Positions 10,557 through 20,725 of a stretch of 64,000 nucleotides of DNA are shown one piece after another. Source of the stretch: Gracilaria gracilis (taxonomy: Eukaryota > Rhodophyta > Florideophyceae > Gracilariales > Gracilariaceae). The stretch lies in assembly GCA_030374805.1 (NCBI GenBank), contig JARGSG010000100.1, positions 62,001 through 126,000 on the forward strand, written 5' to 3'. Numbering within the stretch: position 1 is the stretch's first letter; every line of letters starts with the position of its first letter. The notes beneath the pieces are model-generated. The model was not told the origin of the DNA, did no database searches, and worked only from the letters and a program-made list of their open reading frames with translations. Made by a program: the position numbers and the translations under genes.

Positions 10557-11870
10557 GTGACAGAGTTCTGAAGCTTATTCTTTTTCTTTACTGGCAAGCA
10601 TGATACCGAAGCTGCCTCCATGCAACACCGTTTGGTTCTCCGCTGACGTAGCCACTACGCTGCAGTTGATTCGACCAAGTCAAAAGCGCCTAAGCGGGAC
10701 TTTTCCAGTCAGAGTCATCAAGAATGGTCCGCGAGCCCTCTTACTTTAGAATCTCCGTGAGGGCGAGAAAACTTTCCTGTTTCTTGAGTACTCCATAGTA
10801 ATACATTTTTGGTCCGAACCCGTCCGTCGTCGTCCTTTAGACGAAATGATCATACAAGGGTGCATTCTTTAACGGAAGGAAGGAAGACAAGTGGAGTACA
10901 ACGTCGTTATGGTGACTTTGTGGTCCAATTATCGAAATCCACTGTGTGACATGGTCAATGTTTGGACGTCGTAGCCAGCCCCTAATTTGACATTGAAGGA
11001 GCGGAGTTATACTGTAGGCTTGCGGCTGAAGTCTGTATCCATCAACTGTCCTAATATATATCTTTGCAAGAACTGACGTTCCGACAGCTCGTATATAGTC
11101 GTTCAAACCTTCTACTGTGACGTGTACAAAACTGTTGTGTCCCAGTATAAATGCCATTCGGTAAAAGTAAGCGAACATTAGGCCCTTAGAGATAATCCTT
11201 CCCCTAGTAACTTTCTCTTGTACCCTTGGGCCTTGGTAGTTACCTTTGTATAAAGCTCTTGCGTCTAAAATATACTATGTAGAACTGAAGGGCAGTGTTT
11301 ACTCATAGGAAAAAAAAGATAGCTTCAGGCGTCATGCAGCGGTCCCATGTAGACCAAAACCTGACTTTTGGAAATAAGCAAAAACTAAACTCCACTAACA
11401 CCGAAAAAAACGCAAAGAGCAAACAAGACAAGACAGAACTTAAAAAGTTTCCGAGAACAGCTCTGTGTAACGGAAGATATTCTTCAGAGGCTCCAACTAT
11501 GTGCAGGGAGCAAAAATTTCATGTCGTCGTCAGACAATTTCATCCGCTTCAGAAATGCACGAATCGATCTTCAAAAACCCAAGTACTTGAACCACCATCA
11601 CGCACGATTACCACTGATACAAAGTCACACGCAAAAAACCACAGTAATCAAGAAATTGATACACCCTACGAAACAGTCTCGTAAGGACTTGTGCACAGGT
11701 CTCGAAAAACAGGACAAATCCGATAGAGGAAGAAAAAGAAAAGATACAAAAGAAGGATTGAAAGAGACAAATAAAACAATAAAGCAAGTGAAAGTAGGAT
11801 TGCAAAAGCCAAAAAGGGGACGGAAAGGCAACAGGGGCACAAGAGCAGCGCGCCAAGCAACCGACACGAG
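10557..11870. other. intergenic, with a weak 113-codon ORF on the minus strand
   Basis: Between the rhomboid and the TBC gene end. A minus-strand frame at 10837-11178 (113 codons, ATG start) has no recognisable domain and ordinary composition. Plus-strand frames at 11295-11874 are Lys/Thr-rich and lie opposite the pyrimidine-rich 3' flank of the TBC gene; I treat them as non-coding, probably its 3'UTR in antisense. Confidence 0.4.
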
Positions 11871-14669
11871 CTAGTCAAGAGTTGCAGATCGGTTGAAACA
11901 CGGAAGACAACAAAGAGCAGATCTTCGTTGTTGAGGAGCTTGCTGTGGTTCTGATCGCGGAGGTTTGGAGGCTGAGGCAGCCACCGCCTGGCTCGCAACC
12001 GCCTGACTCGCTTCCAGTTGCGACTTAGGGATATCACGCATGAAACGGAATTCACGCATCATGGCGACAAAAGGTTCAGGATCTTTGGCGTCCAGTACAC
12101 CAGCATCGGGTTCTGAAAACCCTCTTTGCAAGAACGGCATCATAGTTTCAAAGTCCATCTTCATGAGACGACTCTCGCACTGCTTAAGTACGGCCAAGCA
12201 CGCCTTTAGGATAATCTTTGGCGAGCCTCCAAGAAACATCAGATCCCAAACACGTAGTAGGTGACGATGTGGAAAGTTATGAGACAATGCGGTTATGAGC
12301 CATTTATCCGCATATAGTTCGAGCTCCACATTCTCACGCTCAAGTCGCAAATTAAGTTGAGGCATGTAGTGAGCAACCAGTGGCTTCAGTTCGGAAATCC
12401 ACTGAAGCATTAATGGAAAACCTGGAGCGAAAACCTTTTTGTACTGAAAGCGACTCATGAATTGTGCGAACATGAGAAACGCTTCTTCCTCATCAACGGC
12501 ATTCATGAGGAAAACAGCCGCGATGGAAGACATGCCCTGGCAGTAGCCGACAGTAGGTACATATCGAGCATACGCGCGCAAAATGGAGCGCAGAGACTGC
12601 ACTCCAACCTGCGCCCCGCCCGACCAAAATAGGGAATGTGAAGGCATGGTCCTGGTAACATCAGCCTGAATGGTATGCTCGATATCATCCGGCAGTAAAT
12701 CGCCTTCACCAGCCTTGCAAAGCTTGTGATAGAGACCAGGTCTCGATTCTCGTAGACACTTGGTATCGAGAAGAATAGGCCATAGCCGTCTCCTCATGGA
12801 AGGCGGGACCGGTACGAGAGCTAATTCACGATAAGCGACGACCCGACTCGACCGACCTCGCTCCCTCTCAAGCATCTCCGGGTTGAGGTCCATAACTTCT
12901 CTCCAGATACGTTCATGCTCACCTTCTCGCGTAATCTGACTGTTCGTCTTCTGCAACATTCCATTCGCTCCATCACGCTTCGCAGCTGCTTCGGTAGCCG
13001 AGGAAAACGCAAGCAAAGGCGACAAAACACTGGTAGTACCTGAACGTGAAGCGGAACGACCGTCATCCGAATCTGGTCCTTCTTGCCCACTCGCCTGCAT
13101 ATCATCAGCACCACGCAACTTGTCAAAGTCTGGGTCCGCAAAATTGGCGCTGCGACGCGGACTGGAAGTGGTGGGCTGCTCCACAAGTGCAGTCGCTGAA
13201 ATGTCATCCACAGATGGTGAAGCCGGCGGCGACTCATCAAAAACCGGTTGTGGCAAGGACGAAGCCTGCGCATCAGTCATGGAGTTGAGCACTGACGGCA
13301 CGCGCTCAGAAGATGAGGTCGGAGAAGCAGACTTTGTACACGCAATCTCTCCCGTTATGGACGGTTCTGAAGCTGTAGAATTAGGCTGACTGGACGTTAG
13401 TTGCTGCAAATTTTGCAAAGCATCATCGCTGACAATCTGCTCCAGTCCATTTAGTTCATCGACCGAAGTATACGGCTCGTGCATCATCTTGTGGGCAATG
13501 TTAGACAAGGCGGACTGTGAGTGGTGTGGCGAAGCGTCCTCGCCGTTGGGAATGCTCGGGCGTTTCTCAGCATCAACGAAAAAGCCATATTCATCAATAC
13601 TGCGCCCCGTGAGCTGTCCGGCAGCAACAGTACTCTTAGCGGCAGCAGTATAATCGCCGCTGAGCGTTGCATGTCTAGCCGCCAAAGTAATCTTCTCATC
13701 ACAACCGTAACGCTGTAGAATCCTACGCGCATGGCCACGGTGACTCATGGCCACCAACGCGTCAATGGTGGCGGAGCGCAGGTCGGGCGGAATTCGCTCG
13801 TCGGTATCCTCCAAAACGGCGCACATAGCGGTAACGACGCCGGGGGTCTCTACTATCTGTACGGCTTTGCGCGGTCCCGACCAGGCGCCAATGGCGGCCA
13901 AGGCGGCGGCAGCGCGCAGGCGAACGTCCATGGGCTGCTCCGGCGCAGCGGCGTTAGCCAGCGGCTGCAAGGCACCGGCCGGCAATGCATGCGCACACGC
14001 GGGCGGGCAGCACACCAGCAACTTAGCCAAAACGCGCAGCGCGGCGACGGCGGGCGCATCGGGTAAGCCGCGACTGGAACGCTTCTCCTGCTGAAAAGCG
14101 GCGGCGTCGACGACCCTATCCGGGCTGTCGACAGCGTCCGGCTCGCGAGGCAGAAACGACACCAACAGTGGCAGACCGCCGGCGGACACCAGCGCGGAGC
14201 GGAAGGACGCCAGCCCGCACAGCGCATGCATTGCCATTAGCAACGGCACCGTTAACGGCTCATTGGACGGCGACTTGAGCAGCGCCAGCAATTGGCGCTG
14301 CAGCGGCACAGGCGTGAGCTGCGCAAGCTGATGCGCGGGCGCGCGGCGGATGCGTTGCAGCGCGGCGGCGAGGGGACGCGCCTCGTCGGCGGGCACGTCG
14401 CAGAGCGTGTCGGAGACGAAGGCGACCCAATCCGGCGGCGCGGAAGTGTGGTCGCTAGTGGCGTCGGCGTCGACGGCATTGGCGTCGACGGTATTGGCGT
14501 CGACGGTATTGGCGGCATTGGCGGCGGCAGCGGCGGTGGCGGCGGCGGTAGCGGCGGCGGTGGCGGCGGCGGCGGCAGGCATGGGCGGCGTGAGGCTTCG
14601 CGCGCGCAGCACGGGCGCGCGCGACGCGCGCAGCGGCGCGGACGGCGACAGCGCGGCGGCGGTGGCCAT
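11871..14669 (-). CDS. TBC-domain Rab GTPase-activating protein with armadillo-like N-terminus
   Basis: An intact 932-codon frame. It starts with an Ala-rich low-complexity segment (residues about 1-70), then an ARM/HEAT-like helical region (about 75-330, repeated LLVSFLP, ALRVLAKLL and AAALAAIGAW units). A long Ser/Thr/Pro-rich linker (about 330-600) follows, then a TBC domain from about 610 to 870. Both catalytic fingers are present: IQADVTRT with Arg673, and YCQGMS with Gln711. The domain also contains LYADKWLITA and RVWDLMFLGG. The C-terminus CCLPCF (Cys920, 921, 924) looks like a palmitoylation site that would place the protein on membranes. Established role of the family: stimulates GTP hydrolysis on Rab proteins in vesicle traffic. 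Divergently transcribed from MoaA, with 298 bp between starts. Confidence 0.93.
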   Translation of the reverse strand: MATAAALSPSAPLRASRAPVLRARSLTPPMPAAAAATAAATAAATAAAAANAANTVDANTVDANAVDADATSDHTSAPPDWVAFVSDTLCDVPADEARPLAAALQRIRRAPAHQLAQLTPVPLQRQLLALLKSPSNEPLTVPLLMAMHALCGLASFRSALVSAGGLPLLVSFLPREPDAVDSPDRVVDAAAFQQEKRSSRGLPDAPAVAALRVLAKLLVCCPPACAHALPAGALQPLANAAAPEQPMDVRLRAAAALAAIGAWSGPRKAVQIVETPGVVTAMCAVLEDTDERIPPDLRSATIDALVAMSHRGHARRILQRYGCDEKITLAARHATLSGDYTAAAKSTVAAGQLTGRSIDEYGFFVDAEKRPSIPNGEDASPHHSQSALSNIAHKMMHEPYTSVDELNGLEQIVSDDALQNLQQLTSSQPNSTASEPSITGEIACTKSASPTSSSERVPSVLNSMTDAQASSLPQPVFDESPPASPSVDDISATALVEQPTTSSPRRSANFADPDFDKLRGADDMQASGQEGPDSDDGRSASRSGTTSVLSPLLAFSSATEAAAKRDGANGMLQKTNSQITREGEHERIWREVMDLNPEMLERERGRSSRVVAYRELALVPVPPSMRRRLWPILLDTKCLRESRPGLYHKLCKAGEGDLLPDDIEHTIQADVTRTMPSHSLFWSGGAQVGVQSLRSILRAYARYVPTVGYCQGMSSIAAVFLMNAVDEEEAFLMFAQFMSRFQYKKVFAPGFPLMLQWISELKPLVAHYMPQLNLRLERENVELELYADKWLITALSHNFPHRHLLRVWDLMFLGGSPKIILKACLAVLKQCESRLMKMDFETMMPFLQRGFSEPDAGVLDAKDPEPFVAMMREFRFMRDIPKSQLEASQAVASQAVAASASKPPRSEPQQAPQQRRSALCCLPCFNRSATLD
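14466..14580. repeat. 15-bp tandem repeat and GGC-rich microsatellite inside the TBC gene
   Basis: Three copies of ggcgtcgacgg[ct]att (14466-14510) encode the ANTVD-type repeats, followed by an impure (GGC)n run to about 14580 that encodes the poly-Ala segment. Length polymorphism is likely. Confidence 0.8.
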
Positions 14670-14967
14670 GCTCGCGCGGCGCGGCTCTGCCGACGGTGGC
14701 GCGCGCGCGTGTGTGGCACCCGGGTGCGCGCTAACAAAAGCGGCGCGCTGCCGCTGCTGTCGCTGCTGCCGCTGCTGCCGCTGCGGCGCAGGCGCGGGGC
14801 GCTTTCGGCCGTTGGCTTACACCGCTCGCGCGCGCGCCGTTCTTACACGCGGTGCTCGCGCAGCGCGTGGGCGGCTCCAGCGGGGCCTTTTGAAACTATG
14901 ATAGATAGATAACTGTCGACAGCGCGGCGGGCAACGACGCCCGGGAGCTGCGAGAGCGGCACGCGCC
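14670..14967. promoter_or_regulatory. shared divergent promoter region, TBC gene / MoaA
   Basis: The two start codons are 298 bp apart and face away from each other, so both promoters must lie here or overlap the coding ends. The sequence is very GC-rich, with impure (CTG/CTGC) repeats at about 14752-14785. No TATA box is obvious apart from a short atgatagatagata at about 14897-14911 near the MoaA side. Confidence 0.5.
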
Positions 14968-16089
14968 ATGGCGGGCTTGGTGCGTGGTGCTGCTGCGTGG
15001 AGCCGCGTGCCGTGGCGCGGTGCTGCTGCATGGAGTCGCGTGCCGCGGCGTGGCGCGGCGACGACAACGGCGGAGACGACAGCGGAGGCGACGGCGCCGA
15101 CGGCGCCGCTGCACGACTCGTTCGGGCGGCGCCACTCGTACCTGCGCGTGTCGCTCACGGACCGCTGCAACCTGCGCTGCGCGTACTGCATGCCGCTGCA
15201 CCCGCAGTTCTCGCCCAAGCCGCACCTGCTGTCCACGCCCGAGGTGCTGCGCCTCATCCAGCTGTTCCGCGCCGCCGGCGTCAACAAGCTGCGCCTCACC
15301 GGTGGCGAGCCGCTCATGCGCACCGACCTGCCGCAGATCGTCGCCGCCGCGTCGCCGCACTTGCCCGTGTCCATCACCACCAACGGCGTGCTGCTGTCGC
15401 GCCGTCTGCCCGACCTCATGGCCGCCGGCCTGTCCGCCGTCAACCTCAGCCTCGACTCGTTGTGCCCGCACACCTTTGCGCTCCTCACGCGTCGCCCCGC
15501 CGCCACGCACGCGCGCGTGCTGAGCGCGCTCAACGATGCGCTGCAGCAGCCCGGCCTCGCCGTCAAGCTCAACGTCGTCGTCATGTCGCCCATCAATGAT
15601 GCGTCGCTGCCGCAGTTCGCCGCCCTCACCGAGCACCAATCGCTGGACGTGCGCTTCATCGAGTACATGCCGTTCGACGGCAACCAGTGGCGCCATGCTT
15701 CCTTCGTGCCCTACTCGCACATGCTGCAGACCCTGGCCCGCCACTACGGCCGTCTGCAACACGAGCCCACCCATGCCACTGACACCTCCAAGTACTACCG
15801 CATACCTGGTTTCGCCGGTCGCGTGGGATTCATTTCCAGCATGAGCGACCATTTTTGCGCCGGCTGCAACCGGCTGCGCATCACTGCCGATGGTGCGCTC
15901 AAGACCTGCCTGTTCGGCGAGCAAGAGCTGTCCTTGCGCGACCTCATGCGCGATGGTGCCACAGACGACCAGCTCCTGGAGGCCGTACGCCACGCCCTGC
16001 AGCTCAAAAACTTTGCTTTGGGAGGCAAGCGCGATATGCATGCCCTTGCCGTCGCCGACAATCGCAGTATGGTGCGCATTGGCGGCTGA
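14968..16089 (+). CDS. moaA: GTP 3',8-cyclase, molybdenum cofactor biosynthesis (MoaA/CNX2)
   Basis: A 373-codon intact frame. The radical-SAM cluster motif is DRCNLRCAYCMP (Cys67, Cys71, Cys74). SAM-binding LTGGEP and VNLSLDSL segments follow. The second [4Fe-4S] ligand set is FCAGCNRLR...KTCLFG near the C-terminus, and the protein ends in the conserved Gly-Gly required for activity in this family. Radical SAM chemistry rearranges GTP to 3',8-cyclo-7,8-dihydro-GTP, the first step to molybdopterin; in eukaryotes it is mitochondrial. The N-terminal 45 residues are Arg/Ala-rich and consistent with a mitochondrial presequence; they contain an internal duplication (AAAWSRVP twice) reflecting a DNA tandem repeat at about 14985-15040. 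No introns. Convergent with PPOX, stops 100 bp apart. Confidence 0.95.
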   Translation: MAGLVRGAAAWSRVPWRGAAAWSRVPRRGAATTTAETTAEATAPTAPLHDSFGRRHSYLRVSLTDRCNLRCAYCMPLHPQFSPKPHLLSTPEVLRLIQLFRAAGVNKLRLTGGEPLMRTDLPQIVAAASPHLPVSITTNGVLLSRRLPDLMAAGLSAVNLSLDSLCPHTFALLTRRPAATHARVLSALNDALQQPGLAVKLNVVVMSPINDASLPQFAALTEHQSLDVRFIEYMPFDGNQWRHASFVPYSHMLQTLARHYGRLQHEPTHATDTSKYYRIPGFAGRVGFISSMSDHFCAGCNRLRITADGALKTCLFGEQELSLRDLMRDGATDDQLLEAVRHALQLKNFALGGKRDMHALAVADNRSMVRIGG

Positions 16090-16188
16090 GCCCCGCACCG
16101 CGTCAATTATCTACTATCACCCCTGCCTAATCTGAAACTTTAATGCCTTCCTCCACTCCAACTTTTTGTTTCATACCCGCCTAACACC

Positions 16189-17934
16189 CTATTTGTTCAC
16201 TGCTGCCATTCGATTCACGTAATCTGCAATTAGCGGCGCGTAGTCCGCACCCCACGCCACGCAGTCACCAAACGCCACTCCATGAACGTAATTACCCCCA
16301 AGGAACAAACCCTCCTCGTCTTTCAGAGCCTCTACAGCCGTGTCCAACACCTGTTGATGCCCGATATTGTACTGCGGAATAGCTCGCTCCCATCTCCTCG
16401 CCCCAACCACAACAGGTTCCACCTGCGAGTCGTTCTTCAGCAAAATGCGTTTCACATCCTTGTCGACAGCCTGCACCACTTCGGCCTCACTCAGCTCCTT
16501 AATGCCCTCGTCGCGTGCCCCGCCTATATACGACAGAAGCAGTTCCATATCGTCGGGTGCCCTGCCGGGGAACAATACGCTTGACCATATAGTACCCAAC
16601 GTCCTGATGCCCAGCTTTCGCGGAATTAGGTTACCGAATCCTCGCAACGGCTCCTTGAACTCACTCTTGGGATACCCCAGCGTTATGCTCCACACCGGTG
16701 GGTAGTACACCTTTTCCAAAGCTGCCACTTCCGGTGCCAGCTTCTTGAGCGTGGAAGCGGCTACACTTGCAGGTGTGGTGATTGCAATAGCTTTTGTCAC
16801 AATTTCTTTACGCCCCTCAGGTGTTTCATAGACCGCCCTGTATAGAGAATCCTCCGTGCGCGTCACATCCACCAGTCGCCACTCGAGCTTGATCTTATCG
16901 CCAAGCTGGTTGCGGATTGCGTTCGGTAGCATCCCCAACCCGTCCTTAAAGCTTCCTAACGCCCCGCCCTTCCACTTGGGCAGGTCGTCGTCAGGCGGAT
17001 TTTGCTCGCGCTCTCTCTTCTTCTGGCCAATTCTGATGATACCCCCCTCGAGAATTCCTTGCGTGCCGCCGAGCTTTGTAAGCGCAAATATCTTCTTGAA
17101 CGCCGATTGCATGGCTAGTTTAGATGGATCTCCGGCGTATACACCGCTCACGAATGGATCAATCATCTTTTCGAACACTTCGCGCCCAAGGTGACGCGTG
17201 ATGAAATCCTTCACACTTTCTTCGCCACGCGGGGCGGGGAGAACGAAGCCCAGTGCGCCCAGTCCTGCGCGAATAGCACCTGGTAGAGAGAGCAACCTGA
17301 ATGTTGGGATATCCTGTGGCCCCAGAGGTAAAGCAAAAAGTTTGTCGTCCCAGTACACGAATCGCGGTAAAGTGGAATCAGCCAATACAAGTTCATCCTT
17401 GAGCCCCACATCCACCGCAAGTCGCATGATTTGCTCCGACGGCTGGAATGTATTAGGTCCTTCCTCCCACACATAGCCATTCTGTTTGCGTGAAATCACA
17501 TTGCCACCGACAACGGAGCGCGCCTCGGTGGTGAGCACATTCAACTGCGGATGGTATTTGTGCAGATTGAAGGAAAGCGAACTACCAGATATTCCCGTGC
17601 CAATCACGAGCACGTCAACTGATGCTGTGCTGGTCTGTGCAGACGCAGGAGCGGGATCTGCTACAGTCATGCAAAGGCGACGCGGTGTAGGAACGACATA
17701 GTAGCGTGGGCGATTTGTGGGGAGCGGGAGATGGCAACCATGGTGACTCGGCAGTGAGACGGGCGTGATGAAGGTCGGGAGCGCCATACTGGTCTGAGTC
17801 GGCAGATCTGGCAATAAAGCCTTGAGCTCCGGACTGTTGAGGATACGCGCACAACACCGACCAAGGCAGTACAGCAACTCTATCGATGCATGTACCACGG
17901 TACCGTTGGTACAGGTATGATATCTGTGAGACAA
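16189..17934 (-). CDS. protoporphyrinogen IX oxidase, plastid type (PPOX/HemY-like)
   Basis: A 581-codon intact frame. The FAD Rossmann motif is VLVIGTGISGSSL (Gly112-Gly117), followed by VGGNVIS...GPNTFQPS, typical of plant and cyanobacterial PPOX. Further signature segments are VSGVYAGDPSKLAM, ALGSFKDGLGMLPNAI and the C-terminal FLGGNYVHGVAFGDCV. The enzyme oxidises protoporphyrinogen IX to protoporphyrin IX, the last shared step of haem and chlorophyll synthesis, on plastid membranes. The first about 105 residues are Ser/Thr/Arg/Pro-rich and serve as a transit peptide; start Met50 is a credible alternative to Met1. The gene ends next to MoaA in tail-to-tail arrangement, and its 5' side is only 28 bp from the end of the piggyBac-like element, which may interfere with its promoter. 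Confidence 0.95.
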   Translation of the reverse strand: MSHRYHTCTNGTVVHASIELLYCLGRCCARILNSPELKALLPDLPTQTSMALPTFITPVSLPSHHGCHLPLPTNRPRYYVVPTPRRLCMTVADPAPASAQTSTASVDVLVIGTGISGSSLSFNLHKYHPQLNVLTTEARSVVGGNVISRKQNGYVWEEGPNTFQPSEQIMRLAVDVGLKDELVLADSTLPRFVYWDDKLFALPLGPQDIPTFRLLSLPGAIRAGLGALGFVLPAPRGEESVKDFITRHLGREVFEKMIDPFVSGVYAGDPSKLAMQSAFKKIFALTKLGGTQGILEGGIIRIGQKKREREQNPPDDDLPKWKGGALGSFKDGLGMLPNAIRNQLGDKIKLEWRLVDVTRTEDSLYRAVYETPEGRKEIVTKAIAITTPASVAASTLKKLAPEVAALEKVYYPPVWSITLGYPKSEFKEPLRGFGNLIPRKLGIRTLGTIWSSVLFPGRAPDDMELLLSYIGGARDEGIKELSEAEVVQAVDKDVKRILLKNDSQVEPVVVGARRWERAIPQYNIGHQQVLDTAVEALKDEEGLFLGGNYVHGVAFGDCVAWGADYAPLIADYVNRMAAVNK

Positions 17935-17982
17935 GGGTAAAGTTTATCAGTTGCTGCACTCGTGTCTACACGACCACGCAAT

Positions 17983-18020
17983 GTACTCATATGAGTACGC
18001 ACTTGTACTCATATGAGTAC
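17983..18020. repeat. left subterminal palindromes GTACTCATATGAGTAC x2
   Basis: Perfect 16-bp palindromes at 17983-17998 and 18005-18020, 6 bp apart. They are mirrored at the right end and are probable transposase-binding sites. Confidence 0.85.
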
Positions 18021-18441
18021 GTGTAATTTGACTGTTTCGTAGTAGATAAATTTAAATAAACTAATGATTCAGATCATCTACAAATATAGTTGAGTCCTAA
18101 CTAGCAACTAGAACACCTCTGTGACTCTCTGGCCACATGTAAAATGTAAAACAAATCGTGAGTTCAACTCGCTGCACTCAAAAAGAGGGCAAAAACTTCT
18201 TCAAAGAAGGTCGACGATTCTAGAAAAGTTTGTATCTAAGTAAGCTTTAATGCATCCTCTAAAACATGAAACAGAACAAGGTAACATTTCATACAAGAGA
18301 TACTACGCAACAGATATTAAACTAGTTTAGCAAGTCAAATGAGGCAAATAAGAATCGTAGGCGGCTATAGTTAGGAACCACCTTTTGCATTTACTTTTAA
18401 AAACTGACATAATCTGTCAGATAGAGCTACATAAATTGCTA

Positions 18442-20520
18442 CTACATGCCTGAAAACTCCATAGTGTGTATGTTTTGCAAGTGTTTTTGAAAACAGTCAC
18501 GTCCTGTTTGACTGTGACATATCCAAACTTCCTTACCATTTTCTAAACATTTAGAACAAAGAAACTTCGACTTCTTGTCAAGCCTGCATATCCTGCATCG
18601 AGCTTGGTGATTGGCTTTAGATATTGCTCCATTCTTCAATTTCCTTTTCTTATTGGTAACTATAAAATGTATTCCAGTCCCAGTGACTAATCCAACGTCT
18701 GATATTTCTTCAGTTGCATCTAAAGTTCGATGGCGACCGATTGCATCAAAAGAATTCTCAATCAATTGATCTGCAAGCTTTGCATAGAAGTCTTTTTGTG
18801 TAAGACAGTCCCTGGCTCCCATACTTCCTTTGTACAACAGCCAAGAATCCACAATACAGACTGATAAAAGACTCGTATTCAGCCTAAGAGCCCACTCCTT
18901 CACTTGAAATTTTTTTTCCAGATTTAAATCATCGTGGCGGCATCTATTGTGCCGGTCAATTTGGGAGCAAGTTTCATAGTACGTTTCAACAATTTTTGGA
19001 ATTGGAATGGTCAATGTTACAAACTGAGCATCATCTCCGATAGACCTCCATCTCGACCTTACGATTGGTTCCGCAGGAAGAGTTGTACCGGCTGTACTTA
19101 CAAAATAACGTCGTTCGCTGTCCATCTATAGAACAGCCATCACAGACGCACTGTCACGGTGATCTTTGCTTACCATCACCACCTGATCTCCTCTCTTTGA
19201 AAGTTCCTTTTGTGAAAGGTGCACCATGGGATACTGCTTGGTTGCCGTCTTAATCACACCAGTAAAACGTAATCCGCGATGAAATAATGTAGTAGCCGTT
19301 GTAACTGACGCAAATGCAGAGTCAGCGCATACAAGTCGATTAGAATTAAACCATGGTTCTGTTAAACGTAACACAATTGCCGTACCATGAGGATGGTTTT
19401 GTTGGTATCTCCTCTGTAGGGTTTCTTCAGATGAGAGAACGAGTTCTAAACCAAGAAGAATTCCACTCACACCGCAGCATACAGTTTTGATTTCACATCC
19501 ATTCTCGGGCTTACGATCTATAGCCACGTAATGAGGTAATCCTTTCTGAATCCAATCGCCGCCGAGTCCATACCAACGAGACATACTTTCATCTACGCAC
19601 AGAGTATGAGCAGGAACAACATGTGCTCGTCGATGTTGATTAATGGCCTGCACGAATCCACTTACATGTGACCAACGACTGTCACAACTGTCTGTCGCGG
19701 TATACTGGCTGAACGTGATACAAGACGTAAGTACCTCAAATCTTTTCCGAGACATTATCTTCCCAAACTGAGGTAGAGGAATATATTTTGAAGCCGATTG
19801 TTTAGACCAAAGAGATCTGCGATCCGTGAATTCAAACCGGGACATCAATATTAGAAGGCCAAAGAACTTCAATATCTCCCCGCCTGTCGTAACTGCATGC
19901 CCGAGAGGCTTCAGCTTCTTGCTTGTCAGAACGACTATAGATTGTAAATGATCCTGCGGAAACATCCACATAAAGAAATCATACGGACGCATATGATACT
20001 GGGTCTGATTCTGAAGAATCATATCTCCAATTGGGCCAATCACCTTCCATTTTCGATGCGCCGTGGAACCGTTGAGAGGTAGCATAACCTCCTCATTGGT
20101 CCAAAGACGATCATGCGCCGTGGCGGTCACCCCTTGTACTTCAGTGGTGGGATTCTCAGTATTGGCGGGAACAGCTTCTGGTTGTAACTCCGTGACGGAT
20201 GTTGGACTTAAAGTGGTAGTTCCGCCTGTTTTGTTGGTCACGTCATCTGTCTCTTGCAGAATTGGTTCTCCTGCTTTCACGCTGACAAGTTTGATCATGC
20301 ATCTTTTCAAACGGGTTTGAATTTTCCAGTCTACAAGAACAGATTTTTGACGTCTGCCAGTTTCTGTCGACACTTGAACGCTTACAACAGTACCAGTCAG
20401 TCGTTTTGTCTTCCATAAAGAACCAAACAAACGTTTGCATTCAGCCTCGCAGGTGACAAGGCTTGCACGAGTGTTGCCAATGTTACCGACAGTCAGTCTT
20501 GGATCTGACGGTTTCGGCAT
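18442..20520 (-). pseudogene. piggyBac-like (DDE_Tnp_1_7) transposase with one premature TAG
   Basis: Minus-strand frame from ATG 20520, open for 464 codons to TAG 19126-19128, then continuing in the same frame without other damage to 18442, about 692 codons in all. Domains: a basic N-terminal module (residues about 28-80, LTGTVVSV...VLVDWKIQ), then the DDE core with catalytic-type Asp in VDESMSRW and ADSAFAS and the third in IDRHNRCR. A C-terminal Cys/His zinc-binding tail follows (CRICRLDKKSKFLCSKC...C...H). The stop lies in MAVL-stop-MDSERRYF, where the family normally has Trp (TGG), so a single G-to-A change disabled it. Everything else looks intact, suggesting recent inactivation. Confidence 0.9.
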
Positions 20521-20689
20521 TTTTTTGTGTTTTGACTTTGCTGATGAGGAAGTTCCCGCAGTATTGGAATTCTCCCGTGGACACAGAACTTTTGGTTGGA
20601 ACGGGGAGTAGAGACAATTTTCAGAAGTACAATGGGAAAAGCTATAAAATATTGGAATATCTTTACACTAAAATTGGGGAGGAAATTTT

Positions 20690-20725
20690 GTACTCATATG
20701 AGTACAGTTGGACTCATATGAGTAC
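20690..20725. repeat. right subterminal palindromes of the piggyBac-like element
   Basis: GTACTCATATGAGTAC at 20690-20705 and GGACTCATATGAGTAC (one mismatch) at 20710-20725, mirroring the left end. Confidence 0.85.

Noticed and set aside
11295-11874. Lys/Thr-rich plus-strand ORFs
   Set aside because: They lie opposite the pyrimidine-rich 3' flank of the TBC gene and have no domain or homologous copy.
14252-16098. Long Arg/Pro/Ala-rich ORFs on both strands across the TBC N-terminus and MoaA
   Set aside because: High-GC shadow frames of two well-supported genes.
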